Positions 15,739 to 25,005 of a stretch of 64,000 nt of DNA are shown in pieces; within the stretch, counting starts at the first letter, position 1; every line of letters starts with the position of its first letter. This stretch comes from Sphingobacterium sp. PCS056 (GTDB lineage Bacteria; Bacteroidota; Bacteroidia; Sphingobacteriales; Sphingobacteriaceae), in the NCBI RefSeq assembly GCF_023273895.1, contig NZ_CP096883.1, forward strand, positions 434,001-498,000, in the 5' to 3' direction. Position numbers and translations under genes: made by a program. The notes beneath the pieces are model-generated. The model had not been told where the DNA came from and made no database searches. It saw nothing but the letters and a program-made list of their open reading frames with translations.

Positions 15739-18344
15739 TTCTTTAGTAGACGTTGGATCTCGTCCAACTTCATAAGAGCCTCGACAGGAGTCAACGTATT
15801 TACATCCAAATTATTCAGCATATCACGGATTTTCTCAAGCACTGGATCATCAATTGAGAACATCTGCAATTGATAAGCCTGCTTTTGAATTTTCCGCATA
15901 CTATCCTTGATCTGTTCCCCACCTGTTCGCTCCTGTTCCAATCGTTTCAATATTTCATTGGCCCGAGAAAGCAATTTCGGAGGCATACCAGCCAATTTAG
16001 CAACATGAATACCAAAACTATGCTCTGACCCGCCAGGAACTAACTTACGCAAGAATATCACCTTATTATTGACCTCCTTAACCGTCACATTATAATTTTT
16101 AATACGCGGCATAGAATTCGTCAATTCGTTTAATTCATGATAGTGAGTCGCAAATAAAGTTTTGGCTTTAGCAGTAGGATGATTATGTAAAAACTCAGCA
16201 ATAGCCCAAGCAATAGAAATACCATCATAAGTACTTGTACCACGACCGATCTCATCCAGTAAAATTAAACTACGGTCCGAAAGGTTGTTCATGATACTCG
16301 CAGTCTCATTCATCTCAACCATAAAAGTCGATTCACCAGAAGACAAATTATCCGAAGCACCTACACGCGTAAAAATCTTATCAACAAGACCAATTTTAGC
16401 TTCCTTTACAGGTACAAAAGAACCAATCTGAGCCATCAGCACAATCAGAGCAGTCTGACGTAAAAGCGCAGACTTACCCGCCATATTCGGCCCTGTAATG
16501 ATGATAACCTGTTGCGTGTCGTTATCCAAATAGACATCATTCGTGATATAATCCTCACCAATAGCCATTTTCTTTTCAATAACTGGGTGTCGCCCCCCTT
16601 TAATATCCAAGACCTTACTTTCAGAAATCTCCGGTTGAACATAATAATTCTTTTCTGCAATAACAGAAAAGTTCAAGAGTACATCCAATTTTGCAAGCAG
16701 TTGGGCATTCAACTGAATTGGTTTGATATAAGCAGCAATAGCGACCAGCAATTCAGCATAAAGACGATTTTCGATAACCTGAATCTTTTCTTCCGCTCCT
16801 AAGATTTGATCCTCATATTCCTTAAGCTCCTCCGTAATATAACGTTCAGCATTGACAAGCGTCTGTTTACGAATCCATGCAGAAGGCACCTTATCGCGAT
16901 GCGTATTGGTCACCTCCAAATAATACCCAAATACATTATTAAAAGCGATCTTTAGGGAAGGAATACCAGTAGCCTCCGCTTCTCTTTTTTGGATTTCAAT
17001 TAAATAATCTTTACCACCAAAAGCTATTTTACGCAGACGATCCAATTCATCATCAACCCCATCAGCAATGACATTACCCTTATTGAGAGCCACCGGAGGT
17101 TCAGCAAAAACTTCTTTCTCGATCTTATCACGGATGATCCCACATACATTCAACTGTTCAGCAATGACGCGCAATGCCTCCGAATTTTCCTGATTGGTCA
17201 ACTCCTTTAATTTCTCAATAGCATACAAAGCACGTTTCAACTGCACAATCTCTCTAGGCGAAGCTTTCTGAAGACCAATTTTAGAAATTAACCTTTCCAG
17301 ATCGCCCACATATTTGATCTCTTGAATCAAAGCATCACGCAATTCTTTATGCTCCGTGAAATACGCAACAACATCCAACCTTTCCTGAATAGACTTACGA
17401 TCTTTCAACGGCATCACAATCCATCTTTTCAATAAACGAGCACCCATCGGAGAAGCCGTTTGATCCAATACATCTGACAACGTCGTTGCATTTTCGTTAG
17501 CAGACCCGATCAATTCCAAATTTCGCACCGTAAAACGGTCTAACCACATATGGCGATCTTCTTCGATACGTGCAATATTTGAAATATGCTGTAAGTTGCG
17601 ATGTTCAGTTTCATTTAGATAATGCAAGGCAACACCAGCAGCAACAATTCCAACAGGCATCCGATCAATACCAAAGCCTTTCATCGAATTAACTTCGAAG
17701 TGCTTCAATAAACTCTCCGATGCGTAATCACCAGTATATGGCCATTCATCAAGTGTATAAGTATAATATTGGTTACCAAAAAGATCTAAAAACTCTTTAG
17801 ACTGCTTGCGTGACATAATAACTTCAGTAGGTTTAAAACCCTGCAAAAGCTTATCAATATAAGATTGAGTACCTTGCGCCACCAAAAATTCTCCTGTAGA
17901 AATATCCAAGAAAGAAATTCCAATTTGCGTTTTATCAATAAAAATCGATGCCAGATAATTATTCGATTTCTGCTGAACAATATTATCATTATAAGACACA
18001 CCAGGTGTCACCAATTCCGTTACGCCACGTTTAACAATAGTTTTAGTTTGCTTAGGATCCTCCAATTGATCACAGATTGCCACACGTTGACCCGCACGAA
18101 CAAGTTTTGGAAGATAAGTTTCCAAAGAATGATGCGGAAAACCTGCCAATGCAGTTTCAGATTCCGTTCCATTTCCCCTTTTGGTTTGTACAATACCTAA
18201 TATACTGGCGGCCTTAATAGCATCTTCACCAAATGTTTCATAAAAATCACCTACACGGAACAACAACAAAGCACCAGGATATTTAACCTTGATTGCATTA
18301 TATTGTTGCATTAATGGAGTTACCTTTTTTTCTGCCTTTGCCAA
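15735..18344 (-). CDS. mutS: DNA mismatch repair protein MutS
   Basis: MutS recognises mismatches and small loops and recruits MutL. The N-terminal mismatch-binding domain has the Phe-x-Glu motif in [11 protein letters not shown]. The connector and lever domains follow, then the ATPase with Walker [14 protein letters not shown], Walker [17 protein letters not shown] and [11 protein letters not shown]. The C-terminus has the dimer/tetramer helical tail. I chose the TTG at 18344 (Met-Ala-Lys-Ala-Glu), which gives 869 residues and agrees with how MutS usually begins. The ATG at 18383 would add 13 hydrophobic residues that do not look like MutS. The gene stands alone on the minus strand. Confidence 0.95.
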   Translation of the reverse strand: MAKAEKKVTPLMQQYNAIKVKYPGALLLFRVGDFYETFGEDAIKAASILGIVQTKRGNGTESETALAGFPHHSLETYLPKLVRAGQRVAICDQLEDPKQTKTIVKRGVTELVTPGVSYNDNIVQQKSNNYLASIFIDKTQIGISFLDISTGEFLVAQGTQSYIDKLLQGFKPTEVIMSRKQSKEFLDLFGNQYYTYTLDEWPYTGDYASESLLKHFEVNSMKGFGIDRMPVGIVAAGVALHYLNETEHRNLQHISNIARIEEDRHMWLDRFTVRNLELIGSANENATTLSDVLDQTASPMGARLLKRWIVMPLKDRKSIQERLDVVAYFTEHKELRDALIQEIKYVGDLERLISKIGLQKASPREIVQLKRALYAIEKLKELTNQENSEALRVIAEQLNVCGIIRDKIEKEVFAEPPVALNKGNVIADGVDDELDRLRKIAFGGKDYLIEIQKREAEATGIPSLKIAFNNVFGYYLEVTNTHRDKVPSAWIRKQTLVNAERYITEELKEYEDQILGAEEKIQVIENRLYAELLVAIAAYIKPIQLNAQLLAKLDVLLNFSVIAEKNYYVQPEISESKVLDIKGGRHPVIEKKMAIGEDYITNDVYLDNDTQQVIIITGPNMAGKSALLRQTALIVLMAQIGSFVPVKEAKIGLVDKIFTRVGASDNLSSGESTFMVEMNETASIMNNLSDRSLILLDEIGRGTSTYDGISIAWAIAEFLHNHPTAKAKTLFATHYHELNELTNSMPRIKNYNVTVKEVNNKVIFLRKLVPGGSEHSFGIHVAKLAGMPPKLLSRANEILKRLEQERTGGEQIKDSMRKIQKQAYQLQMFSIDDPVLEKIRDMLNNLDVNTLTPVEALMKLDEIQRLLKN

Positions 18345-18580
18345 TTGGATTTCGTTTATGATAATAAGCCGTAAAAATAACATAATCTACCTGATTAGAC
18401 AAACGATCAAAGAGAATATGAAAACTTAATCCACTTTTTTAATTTCTAACACATCTTTCATCGCTCCTATCCTCAACTAAACGATCATACCATACACCTA
18501 AGCCTAGACGAAAAAACATGTTATTGAAAAAAAGCAGCGTACAAACCAGATCTACCAAAACAATTAGACAAAATATTTCG

Positions 18581-18588
18581 TTCCTTTG
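18581..18588 (+). promoter_or_regulatory. Probable mtgA -7 box
   Basis: TTCCTTTG matches TAnnTTTG at seven of eight positions and lies 18 bp before the ATG at 18607. The TTG inside it (18586) is in frame with mtgA but is more likely promoter than start codon. Confidence 0.45.
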
Positions 18589-18606
18589 CATAGTTTTTCA
18601 AAAGAT

Positions 18607-19335
18607 ATGGCAATTAAGAGAACGAATCAGGTTAAGAAAAAAAAGATTCAAACAAGCTGGAAAAAAAAGTTAAAAATTTGGTCATTACGTATCATTGGAG
18701 GTTTTTTTGCAATAACAATATTTTGGGTATTGGCACTTAAATTTATCAATCCACCCATCACGTGGCTCATGATTCAACGAGGTTTTGAGCTTCAGGTCGC
18801 AGACAAAGGATTTAAGCTAGAGAAAGACTGGTTAAATTACGAAAAGCTTTCAGACAACTTAAAACATGCTGCAATAGCTGGAGAAGATGCACACTTTATG
18901 ACGCATTGGGGATTTGATACCGATGCCATTCAAAAAGCAATAGAAAAGAACAAAGATGGAAAAAACCTCCGTGGAGGAAGTACCATCAGTCAGCAGGTCG
19001 CAAAAAATGTGTTCCTATGGCCAAAAAGATCATGGCTTAGAAAAGGTTTAGAAACCTATTTTACAGTTTTGATCGAAACATTCTGGAGTAAAAAACGAAT
19101 TTTGGAAGTCTATCTCAATGTCATCGAAATGGGACAGGGAGTATATGGAGCAGAGGCAGCATCTCAATACTATTACAAAAAATCAGGATCAACATTATCA
19201 AAAAAGCAAGCTGCGCTGATCATTGCCATTTTGCCTAATCCAAGACAGTGGGATGCCCGAAATCCATCTACATATGTCAACCGTAGAGCAAATAGCATAG
19301 TTCGGTATATGGATCATTATCAAATACCCGAGTAA
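18607..19335 (+). CDS. mtgA: Monofunctional biosynthetic peptidoglycan transglycosylase
   Basis: This 242-residue protein polymerises lipid II into glycan strands on the outer face of the inner membrane. It has a basic N-terminus, one membrane anchor at about residues 30-50 (IIGGFFAITIFWVLAL) and a GT51 domain. The motifs are GEDAHFMTHWGFDTDAI (catalytic glutamate), LRGGSTISQQVAKNVFLW and RILEVYLNVIEMGQGVYGAEAA. There is no transpeptidase domain, which distinguishes it from class A penicillin-binding proteins. The start at ATG 18607 follows a promoter box and gives the usual length. A perfect terminator lies 33 bp after the stop. Confidence 0.93.
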   Translation: MAIKRTNQVKKKKIQTSWKKKLKIWSLRIIGGFFAITIFWVLALKFINPPITWLMIQRGFELQVADKGFKLEKDWLNYEKLSDNLKHAAIAGEDAHFMTHWGFDTDAIQKAIEKNKDGKNLRGGSTISQQVAKNVFLWPKRSWLRKGLETYFTVLIETFWSKKRILEVYLNVIEMGQGVYGAEAASQYYYKKSGSTLSKKQAALIIAILPNPRQWDARNPSTYVNRRANSIVRYMDHYQIPE

Positions 19336-19367
19336 TCCAAACAGCCACTTAATCTAAGGAAATGATC

Positions 19368-19420
19368 ATAATGAGATAAAAAAAGCGATGATCAATTCAT
19401 CGCTTTTTTTATCTCATTAT
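19368..19420. terminator. Long bidirectional terminator between mtgA and the oxidase operon
   Basis: A perfect 24-bp inverted repeat (ATAATGAGATAAAAAAAGCG and onward, paired with its complement) with a five-base loop has A and T runs on both flanks. It can end the mtgA message and the long convergent respiratory operon, whose last stop codon it overlaps. Confidence 0.9.
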
Positions 19421-19878
19421 CCAAATACACGCTTATGCCAACTTTGACCAAAAGGTATTTCCCATTTATCATCAAGAGAAGCCAAAGAAGTAATGGTATT
19501 ATCATATACCACCGTATCATCATTAATATGCCCCATCTTAACTAACTCCTCAAATTCACTTCTAGAAGCAGCATAAAGTTGATCACCGACTTTGTAAGCA
19601 ACACGCATACGATCAAATAACTGAATATTAAAATCCTGTTCCAAAGTTTTTAAAAAACGTACAGAACTATCGATCGAACAACCAGAAGCGGCAGCAATTT
19701 GCTCATCAACCGAAAGAACAATAAATAAGTTAGACTTAACCTCGGCCTGAGCTGACAAAGGTTCGCCATGAACTTTCCATCCCGCAGCAAAATCAGCCAA
19801 TCTTTTTTGAATCAAGATCGCTTCTTCATCTGTAAAAAAACGATTAGATTGATACACCCATGCACTAGTCATACTCAT
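19417..19878 (-). CDS. Small conserved protein at the end of the oxidase operon
   Basis: This protein of 153 residues (from ATG 19878) has no signal peptide or membrane helix. It starts near TSAWVYQSNRFFTDEEAILIQ and has a central block LFIVLSVDEQIAAASGCSIDS, with a single cysteine, then LEQDFNIQLFDRM and a C-terminal FGQSWHKRVFG. Relatives in Bacteroidota databases are often labelled 'ABC transporter ATPase', but I see no Walker A or ABC signature, so that name looks wrong. The longer frame to 19953 runs into the upstream gene and was rejected. Its fixed place in the operon suggests a role around respiration, but nothing in the sequence shows it. Confidence 0.7.
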   Translation of the reverse strand: MSMTSAWVYQSNRFFTDEEAILIQKRLADFAAGWKVHGEPLSAQAEVKSNLFIVLSVDEQIAAASGCSIDSSVRFLKTLEQDFNIQLFDRMRVAYKVGDQLYAASRSEFEELVKMGHINDDTVVYDNTITSLASLDDKWEIPFGQSWHKRVFG

Positions 19879-19886
19879 AAAATTAA

Positions 19887-20429
19887 TTAGTGAACATAAT
19901 AAGGTGAAATCATCAAATAAACGATCACACCCGTTACCGCTACATACAACCACATTGGATAGGTAATACGCGCAATTTTTTTATGCCTTTCATACGATCC
20001 AGCAATACCTCTTACATAAGTAATCAATACAAAAGGGATAATAATCACAGACAAAACAATATGGGTTATTAAAATAAAAAAGTAAATAGGACGTAAAATA
20101 CCTTCCCCACCATAAGATGTCGAGTTAGAAGTCATATGATAAGCAACGTACATGCCTAGAAAAGCTACAGAGCAACAAACACAAACTTTGATTAATCGCT
20201 CGTGCAATTTTTTATTTCCCTTTTTTATCGCAGCCACAGCCCAAAATAACAAAATAGCAGTGATACCATTTATAGTCGCATAAATTGGAGGTAAAAACCC
20301 TAACGGTTCAACATCATAGCCCAATTTACGCAAATTAACACCAAACAAAGCGGCCACCAAAAGTGGGATAACTACCGATAAAACGATAATCCACTTGTTA
20401 TATTTTTTTTCTTCTGCAGTCTGTCCCAT
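19887..20429 (-). CDS. DUF420-family membrane protein, probable oxidase assembly factor
   Basis: This 180-residue protein (from the ATG at 20429, Met-Gly-Gln-Thr) has about five membrane helices. Conserved-looking residues lie in IYATINGITAILLFWAVAAIK, LHERLIKVCVCCSVAFLGMY, VAYHMT, ITHIVLSVIIIPFVLITY and RHKKIARITYPMWLYVAVTG. These histidines match the DUF420 family, to which the Staphylococcus and Bacillus oxidase assembly protein CtaM belongs. I infer a role in maturing the aa3 oxidase. The longer frame to 20498 overlaps the SCO-like gene by 68 bp and was rejected. It lies 1 bp downstream of that gene. Confidence 0.85.
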   Translation of the reverse strand: MGQTAEEKKYNKWIIVLSVVIPLLVAALFGVNLRKLGYDVEPLGFLPPIYATINGITAILLFWAVAAIKKGNKKLHERLIKVCVCCSVAFLGMYVAYHMTSNSTSYGGEGILRPIYFFILITHIVLSVIIIPFVLITYVRGIAGSYERHKKIARITYPMWLYVAVTGVIVYLMISPYYVH

Positions 20430-20430
20430 T

Positions 20431-21159
20431 TTATTTCGTTTCAATCTTAGGTGGATTATTTCTGATCTCCTCCACCGCCAACAATTTAATCTCATCACTC
20501 AGGCGTTCCACTTCCTTCTTCATCGTGATATCGTAGAATCCCCTTATTCTTCTTTTTGAATCAATTAAGATATAAGAAGAACCAATTACAAAAGGTTTAT
20601 TCGGATCACCCGTAGCCAAAGCATCCTGCAACAAACCAGTTTGAGCAAATTTAAAAATATCCGAAGAAGGATGAGTCACAAAGTACCAACTTTTATCAGA
20701 CGGATCGATATTCTTAATGTAATTTTTTAAAACCTCTGGAGTATCATATAGTGTATCCACAGTAATAGAATAAAACTTAATTCTTCTATTATTTCTAAAA
20801 TCACCAGAAACTTTATTTAGGCTATTAATAAGAGTTGTTGAAAATGACTTATCTTTCGAATAGAAAAGATGTACAATAGATATTGCACTGTCATTTTCAA
20901 AAAGGTGGACCGGTTTACCATCGTAGTTCTTAAAAGAAATTTTTGGTACTTCATGATATAACGTATCCATGATATCCCTTCCCCACTTACGATGTGTCGT
21001 ACCCGGCACTACTTTATCGCCAAAGATAGGTAGCGTAGCGTACGAATTGGCCATACCACTTTTATTTAGTACTACATACAAAAAACCTGGCAATAATAAA
21101 ATTATTGCCAGGATCATGATCGTTTGAATACCTTTATTTTTTCCAGTATTTTTGCTCAT
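20431..21159 (-). CDS. SCO1/SenC-like protein lacking the copper ligands
   Basis: This 242-residue protein has one N-terminal membrane anchor (IMILAIILLLPGFLYVVL) and a thioredoxin-like domain arranged as in SCO1/SenC, which deliver copper to the CuA site of oxidase subunit II. The position in the operon and the end SYILIDSKRRIRGFYD fit SCO. However, the CxxxC motif is absent: the equivalent stretch reads VHLFYSKDKSFSTTLINSL. The usual copper-binding histidine before the final strand is also missing (FVIGSSYILID). It therefore probably does not bind copper in the usual way and may act as a scaffold or a redox-inactive paralogue. The fold assignment is moderately certain. Confidence 0.72.
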   Translation of the reverse strand: MSKNTGKNKGIQTIMILAIILLLPGFLYVVLNKSGMANSYATLPIFGDKVVPGTTHRKWGRDIMDTLYHEVPKISFKNYDGKPVHLFENDSAISIVHLFYSKDKSFSTTLINSLNKVSGDFRNNRRIKFYSITVDTLYDTPEVLKNYIKNIDPSDKSWYFVTHPSSDIFKFAQTGLLQDALATGDPNKPFVIGSSYILIDSKRRIRGFYDITMKKEVERLSDEIKLLAVEEIRNNPPKIETK

Positions 21160-21164
21160 TTATG

Positions 21165-21542
21165 TTATTTATTTTCCCACAATTGGTGAGGGTGCAAGTC
21201 ATTCAACAAGAAGTTACCTTCTGTAAGCATTAAAATGATAAAATAAATAATGAAAATAAATACAATACTTACAGTAACGATGAAACTAGATTTCTCAAAT
21301 TTCAAGTGCATGAAGTAAGCAACGATATAATAAGCTTTTACTAATGTTAATACAATATAGATTGTATTAACCAAAGCACCTTTTGCTAAGATTTGCCAGT
21401 GATGAACAAATCCCAATGCGATTAAGAACTCTAGAGCAGTTAATGCTAAAAGGACGAAGAAAATTCTCCAGATACCTTTTTTATCCATTCCTTCTGCGTG
21501 TCCATGCTCATCGTGAGCAATATTATCGTGATGTTGTGACAT
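21165..21542 (-). CDS. Cytochrome c oxidase subunit IV-type protein
   Basis: This 125-residue protein begins with a histidine-rich soluble stretch (SQHHDNIAHDEHGHAEG), followed by three membrane helices: IFFVLLALTALEFLIALGF, LVNTIYIVLTLVKAYYIVAY and a final one ending IIYFIILMLTEG. This is the pattern of bacterial oxidase subunit IV (CyoD/CtaF-like). The conserved motif VKAYYIVAYFMHLKFE is clear. The subunit is thought to stabilise the core of heme-copper oxidases. It lies 27 bp downstream of the second subunit III gene and 5 bp upstream of the SCO-like gene. Confidence 0.88.
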   Translation of the reverse strand: MSQHHDNIAHDEHGHAEGMDKKGIWRIFFVLLALTALEFLIALGFVHHWQILAKGALVNTIYIVLTLVKAYYIVAYFMHLKFEKSSFIVTVSIVFIFIIYFIILMLTEGNFLLNDLHPHQLWENK

Positions 21543-21569
21543 AGCTTTTCTAAAATTAAAAACTTATAA

Positions 21570-22304
21570 TTATACTAAATAGAAGAATGTAAATACAAAC
21601 ACCCAAACTAAATCCACAAAGTGCCAGTATAAACCTACTTTTTCAATCATTAAATACGATCCACGATTCTGGAAAGTATTATTTAAAGTCATGCACAATA
21701 CAATAATATTTAAGATAATACCTACTGTAACGTGAAAACCGTGGAAACCCGTGATTGTAAAGAACAAATTAGCAAATTGTAGTGCTGACGTATACGAGAT
21801 ATCATGTGTAAAGTAAGGCTGTAAAGCATCCTTTATGGCATCACCTTCTAAGCCAGTACCTGGATTCTGACCAAACCAAAAACCAGCGTGGTGTAAGTGA
21901 GTCCATTCGATAGCTTGACATCCTACGAAACAGATACCACCCAATATAGTCCAAAGCATCCACTTAACAACTTCATTTTTTGAATTACGATGACCTGCCT
22001 CTACAGCTAATACCATAGTAACAGAAGACATAATTAAAATAAAAGTCATGATACCCACGAAAACTAAAGGTTGTCCGTGTTCAGCAATACCTGGTATAGA
22101 TTGGAAGATCTTATCCGCATCTGGCCATGTACTATGTGCAAATCGTTGCGTTCCGTAATAAACCAAAAACGCAGAAAATGTAAAGGCATCCCCAACCAAG
22201 AAAAACCACATCATGATTTTTCCGTATTCCAAATTCCAAGGTGACTTTCCACCATTCCATGGACCGGTTTTTACCTTATCCAATTGTGATACAGTTGTAC
22301 TCAT
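21570..22304 (-). CDS. Cytochrome c oxidase subunit III
   Basis: This 244-residue protein has about six or seven membrane helices and typical subunit III features: KIMMWFFLVGDAFTFSAFLV near the N-terminus, a helix pair around QAIEWTHL, and the C-terminal TGFHGFHVTVGIILNI followed by VGLYWHFVDLVWVFVFTFFYL. The last two motifs define the family. Subunit III surrounds subunit I and supports sustained turnover. It directly follows a second, shorter subunit III-like gene (9 bp gap), so the operon carries two members of this family. This one is closer to the full-length form. Confidence 0.9.
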   Translation of the reverse strand: MSTTVSQLDKVKTGPWNGGKSPWNLEYGKIMMWFFLVGDAFTFSAFLVYYGTQRFAHSTWPDADKIFQSIPGIAEHGQPLVFVGIMTFILIMSSVTMVLAVEAGHRNSKNEVVKWMLWTILGGICFVGCQAIEWTHLHHAGFWFGQNPGTGLEGDAIKDALQPYFTHDISYTSALQFANLFFTITGFHGFHVTVGIILNIIVLCMTLNNTFQNRGSYLMIEKVGLYWHFVDLVWVFVFTFFYLV

Positions 22305-22313
22305 TGTTTACTA

Positions 22314-22901
22314 TTATTGATTCAAAAGTAAGAAAACATATATATAAATCCATAAAAGATCGAGAAAATGCCAAAAAATACTGGCTAGATTCATGCGGAA
22401 TTGATTGCCGTCTGCAGGAAGTGGTTTATACACTCCTACCAAAGCGGTAATCAATACGATCACTCCCGCAATAATGTGCGCTAGGTGCATTCCAGTAAAG
22501 ATATAGACAAACGACTGCGATGCATTATTATTTACAAAATAAACACCTCGTCCGGCCAATACTTCCCACGAATGAACTTGAAGCACGAAAAATAAAATAC
22601 CCAAAATTAGGGTTACAAAAAGTAAAACTTTCTGTCTTGATAAATTACCCACTTGCGCCGCTTTATAAGCCAAATGGATAGTAATACTACTCAAGACAAT
22701 AACTAGCGTACTATAGATAAAAGTATCGGGTAGCAATGTTTTGAGCCCCTTATCAACGCCACTCGCCGTATAGACGATAAAGCCACTTGACAGTGCAGCA
22801 AACATCATAAACATACCCAACATCCCTAACCACAAGCTAAATTTTTGAGCTTTACGTGATACTAACTTCTCGTCAGTCGGTTGTTCTCCTTGATTTAACA
22901 T
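22314..22901 (-). CDS. Second subunit III-like protein of the heme-copper oxidase
   Basis: This 195-residue protein has five membrane helices and belongs to the short COX3/CyoC group. Typical segments are KFSLWLGMLGMFMMFAALSS, FVYIFTGMHLAHIIAGVIVL and ASIFWHFLDLLWIYIYVFLL. It overlaps the heme O synthase stop region by 1 bp and is followed by the longer subunit III gene after 9 bp. Paired subunit III genes occur in other Bacteroidota oxidase operons. Whether both proteins are in one enzyme or one has an assembly role cannot be read from the sequence. Confidence 0.88.
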   Translation of the reverse strand: MLNQGEQPTDEKLVSRKAQKFSLWLGMLGMFMMFAALSSGFIVYTASGVDKGLKTLLPDTFIYSTLVIVLSSITIHLAYKAAQVGNLSRQKVLLFVTLILGILFFVLQVHSWEVLAGRGVYFVNNNASQSFVYIFTGMHLAHIIAGVIVLITALVGVYKPLPADGNQFRMNLASIFWHFLDLLWIYIYVFLLLNQ

Positions 22902-23809
22902 TATTTCAAAGGTATAAAGTCAAATAATAAAATCAGTTGTGTAATTGGCAGATAAAAAAATGAAGTAAACATCACCTTTCTAGCAGATGGTATGTCCTGA
23001 TTCTTAAAAAGCATAAAGCCATAATAAGCAAACACAATACCTCCAATTACGGAAACAGTTGTAAAGATCCACCCTCCAAAACCATAATACATCGGCAGAA
23101 ATGCTGCAGGTATCATCAGCAATGCTGAAAAGAAAACCATAAATGCAGAAATCTTATCACGCTTTGTCGTTGGCAGTAATCTAAAACCAGCCTGTTTATA
23201 ATCATCATCAATCACCCAGGCCAAAGACCAAAAATGTGGAAATTGCCACAAAAACTGAATACCAAATAAGATAAATGGAATCATCACGATTGCACTCTCA
23301 TTTGTTTGGCTATAGATGGCTAAATCATCCTGGCTAAACGCTGCAAAATAACCAATTAATGGCGGTAATGCACCAGGGAAAGCTCCTACAAATACAGCTA
23401 TTGGTGATTTTCTTTTTAATGGTGTATACAGAAAAGCGTATAACAAAATGGAAAATACTGATAATAACCCAGCCACAAAATTCAAACGTACTAGTACCAA
23501 AGTACCTAAGATTCCCATAAATAAACTGAGAATCAAGGCCTGACCTGTCGTCATCCTTCCAGAAGGTAGGGGACGGTCGGCAGTACGGGTCATTAATTTG
23601 TCCAAATCCTTTTCAATAATCTCATTGAATCCATTTGCTGCACCAGTCACCAAGAATCCTCCCAATGTCAGTAACAACCAATTCATCCATAGAATATCTC
23701 CACCAAGCTGCTTAGCACCAATCAAAAAAGAGATAGATGCCGAAAAAACAACCGTTAATGTCAGTCTTAACTTAACTAATTTCTTGAAATCAGAAATAAA
23801 TTCTTTCAT
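22901..23809 (-). CDS. ctaB: Protoheme IX farnesyltransferase (heme O synthase)
   Basis: CtaB attaches a farnesyl group to heme B, giving heme O, the precursor of heme A. The 302-residue membrane protein has about nine helices and the prenyltransferase motifs: NGFNEIIEKDLDKLMTRTAD followed by RPLPSGRM (the first aspartate-rich loop), then YTPLKRKSPIAVFVGAFPGA. The later DDDYKQAGFRLLP is the second aspartate-rich loop. Length is typical. Its place beside ctaA and the oxidase subunits supports the call. The gap of 76 bp to ctaA may hold an internal promoter, but no exact -7 box was found there. Confidence 0.95.
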   Translation of the reverse strand: MKEFISDFKKLVKLRLTLTVVFSASISFLIGAKQLGGDILWMNWLLLTLGGFLVTGAANGFNEIIEKDLDKLMTRTADRPLPSGRMTTGQALILSLFMGILGTLVLVRLNFVAGLLSVFSILLYAFLYTPLKRKSPIAVFVGAFPGALPPLIGYFAAFSQDDLAIYSQTNESAIVMIPFILFGIQFLWQFPHFWSLAWVIDDDYKQAGFRLLPTTKRDKISAFMVFFSALLMIPAAFLPMYYGFGGWIFTTVSVIGGIVFAYYGFMLFKNQDIPSARKVMFTSFFYLPITQLILLFDFIPLK

Positions 23810-23885
23810 AGCGACAAATGTCCTCTTTTTATTTGAGTGTACAAAGTAAAACTACCTTACCAGTACATTCATTTCATTCATTCAA

Positions 23886-24929
23886 TTAACGTTGTGATTT
23901 TCCTAGTAACAACATCAGATAATATTGACATCCAAATAAGAGGCTACCAATAACTAAGTGAGTTGTCTGTGCGAAAGCCGGAAGAGCAAATCGTGCCAAA
24001 ATAATTCCTGACAACATTTGAATACCAACTAAAATAAAAAGTATAGTAGCATATTTTGCTTGGACTGTACTCCCACTAAATTTTGTACGCACTAAAAAGA
24101 ACAATACAATTACTAAAATCAAAGAACTATATGCAAGCCAACGATGTATTTCAAAATGTTGGCCAATACGTTGTATAAAATCTTCTCGAGCAACACCCGA
24201 AGCTGTCAATGAATCAACAATTTCACGTACTTCCGTTCCGAAGACAACTTGCACCACCATTAAAACTAAAGAAATGGCTGCAAGCAATTTTAATCCCTTA
24301 GAATCACGATTTATTAATATACCCTTATCGCGTAATGTCGTCGCCTTAAAATAAGTATAGATGGAAATAGCCACAATGACCAATGCTAAAAGCATATGCA
24401 CAGTGATTACCCAAGGAGTTAAATTAGTCGAAACGACAATAGAACCCAACCAAGCCTGAACAACAACAACAAATACGTTAATCACAGACCAAATAAAAAT
24501 TGATCGCTTAGATTTAATATAAGTAAAAGAATAAACGGCAGTAAACAGTAAACAAAAACCAGCAACAACACCTACCAAACGATTGATGTACTCTGTCCAA
24601 GTCTTTGCTACATTAAATTCCTCATGTTCAAGGATACTTTTGTCATGACGAATTTTATTTGCTAAATCACGATAACCGAAAAAATCGATCATATTAGCAA
24701 ATCGCTCATTTTTCTTAGCTCTACCTGTGATGTAATGCTCTTCATAACCAACCGGTAACTGCGCAATATCTGTAGGAGGTATAATTCGATTAAAACACTT
24801 TGGCCAATCGGGACATCCCATTCCAGAACCAGTACTACGCACCACACCTCCAGCAACGATCACTAAAAACAAAACAATAATGGTAATGAAATTAGATCTA
24901 ATATAACGCTTTTCAGCAGCTGGAAACAT
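23886..24929 (-). CDS. ctaA: Heme A synthase (COX15/CtaA)
   Basis: CtaA oxidises the C8 methyl of heme O to a formyl group, giving heme A for the aa3 oxidase. The 347-residue protein has eight predicted membrane helices in two four-helix halves. The N-terminal half contains GGVVRSTGSGMGCPDWPKCF and YINRLVGVVAGFCLL, with a heme-ligand histidine in ITVHMLLALVIV. The C-terminal half has FEIHRWLAYSSL and TTHLVIGSLLFG. The loop after the first helix is long (about 75 residues) and has only one cysteine pair-like motif, CPDWPKC. It lies between the oxidase subunit I gene and ctaB. Confidence 0.94.
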   Translation of the reverse strand: MFPAAEKRYIRSNFITIIVLFLVIVAGGVVRSTGSGMGCPDWPKCFNRIIPPTDIAQLPVGYEEHYITGRAKKNERFANMIDFFGYRDLANKIRHDKSILEHEEFNVAKTWTEYINRLVGVVAGFCLLFTAVYSFTYIKSKRSIFIWSVINVFVVVVQAWLGSIVVSTNLTPWVITVHMLLALVIVAISIYTYFKATTLRDKGILINRDSKGLKLLAAISLVLMVVQVVFGTEVREIVDSLTASGVAREDFIQRIGQHFEIHRWLAYSSLILVIVLFFLVRTKFSGSTVQAKYATILFILVGIQMLSGIILARFALPAFAQTTHLVIGSLLFGCQYYLMLLLGKSQR

Positions 24930-25005
24930 ATTTTTACCGTTTTATGTTACAAATAATATTTGGAATAAATCATTTCGCACAACTTACTCCAAATACCATA
25001 TTTAA

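Noticed and set aside
18384..18580. Short minus-strand frames upstream of mutS, including an 11-residue frame MKDVLEIKKVD
   Set aside because: They are very short and have no promoter or conserved feature visible; the intergenic stretch is AT-rich and chance frames are expected.
19417..19878. Annotation as an ABC transporter ATPase
   Set aside because: There is no Walker A, Walker B or ABC signature in the sequence.
19879..19953. A longer N-terminus for the last gene of the oxidase operon
   Set aside because: The added residues overlap the DUF420 gene end and have no conserved character.
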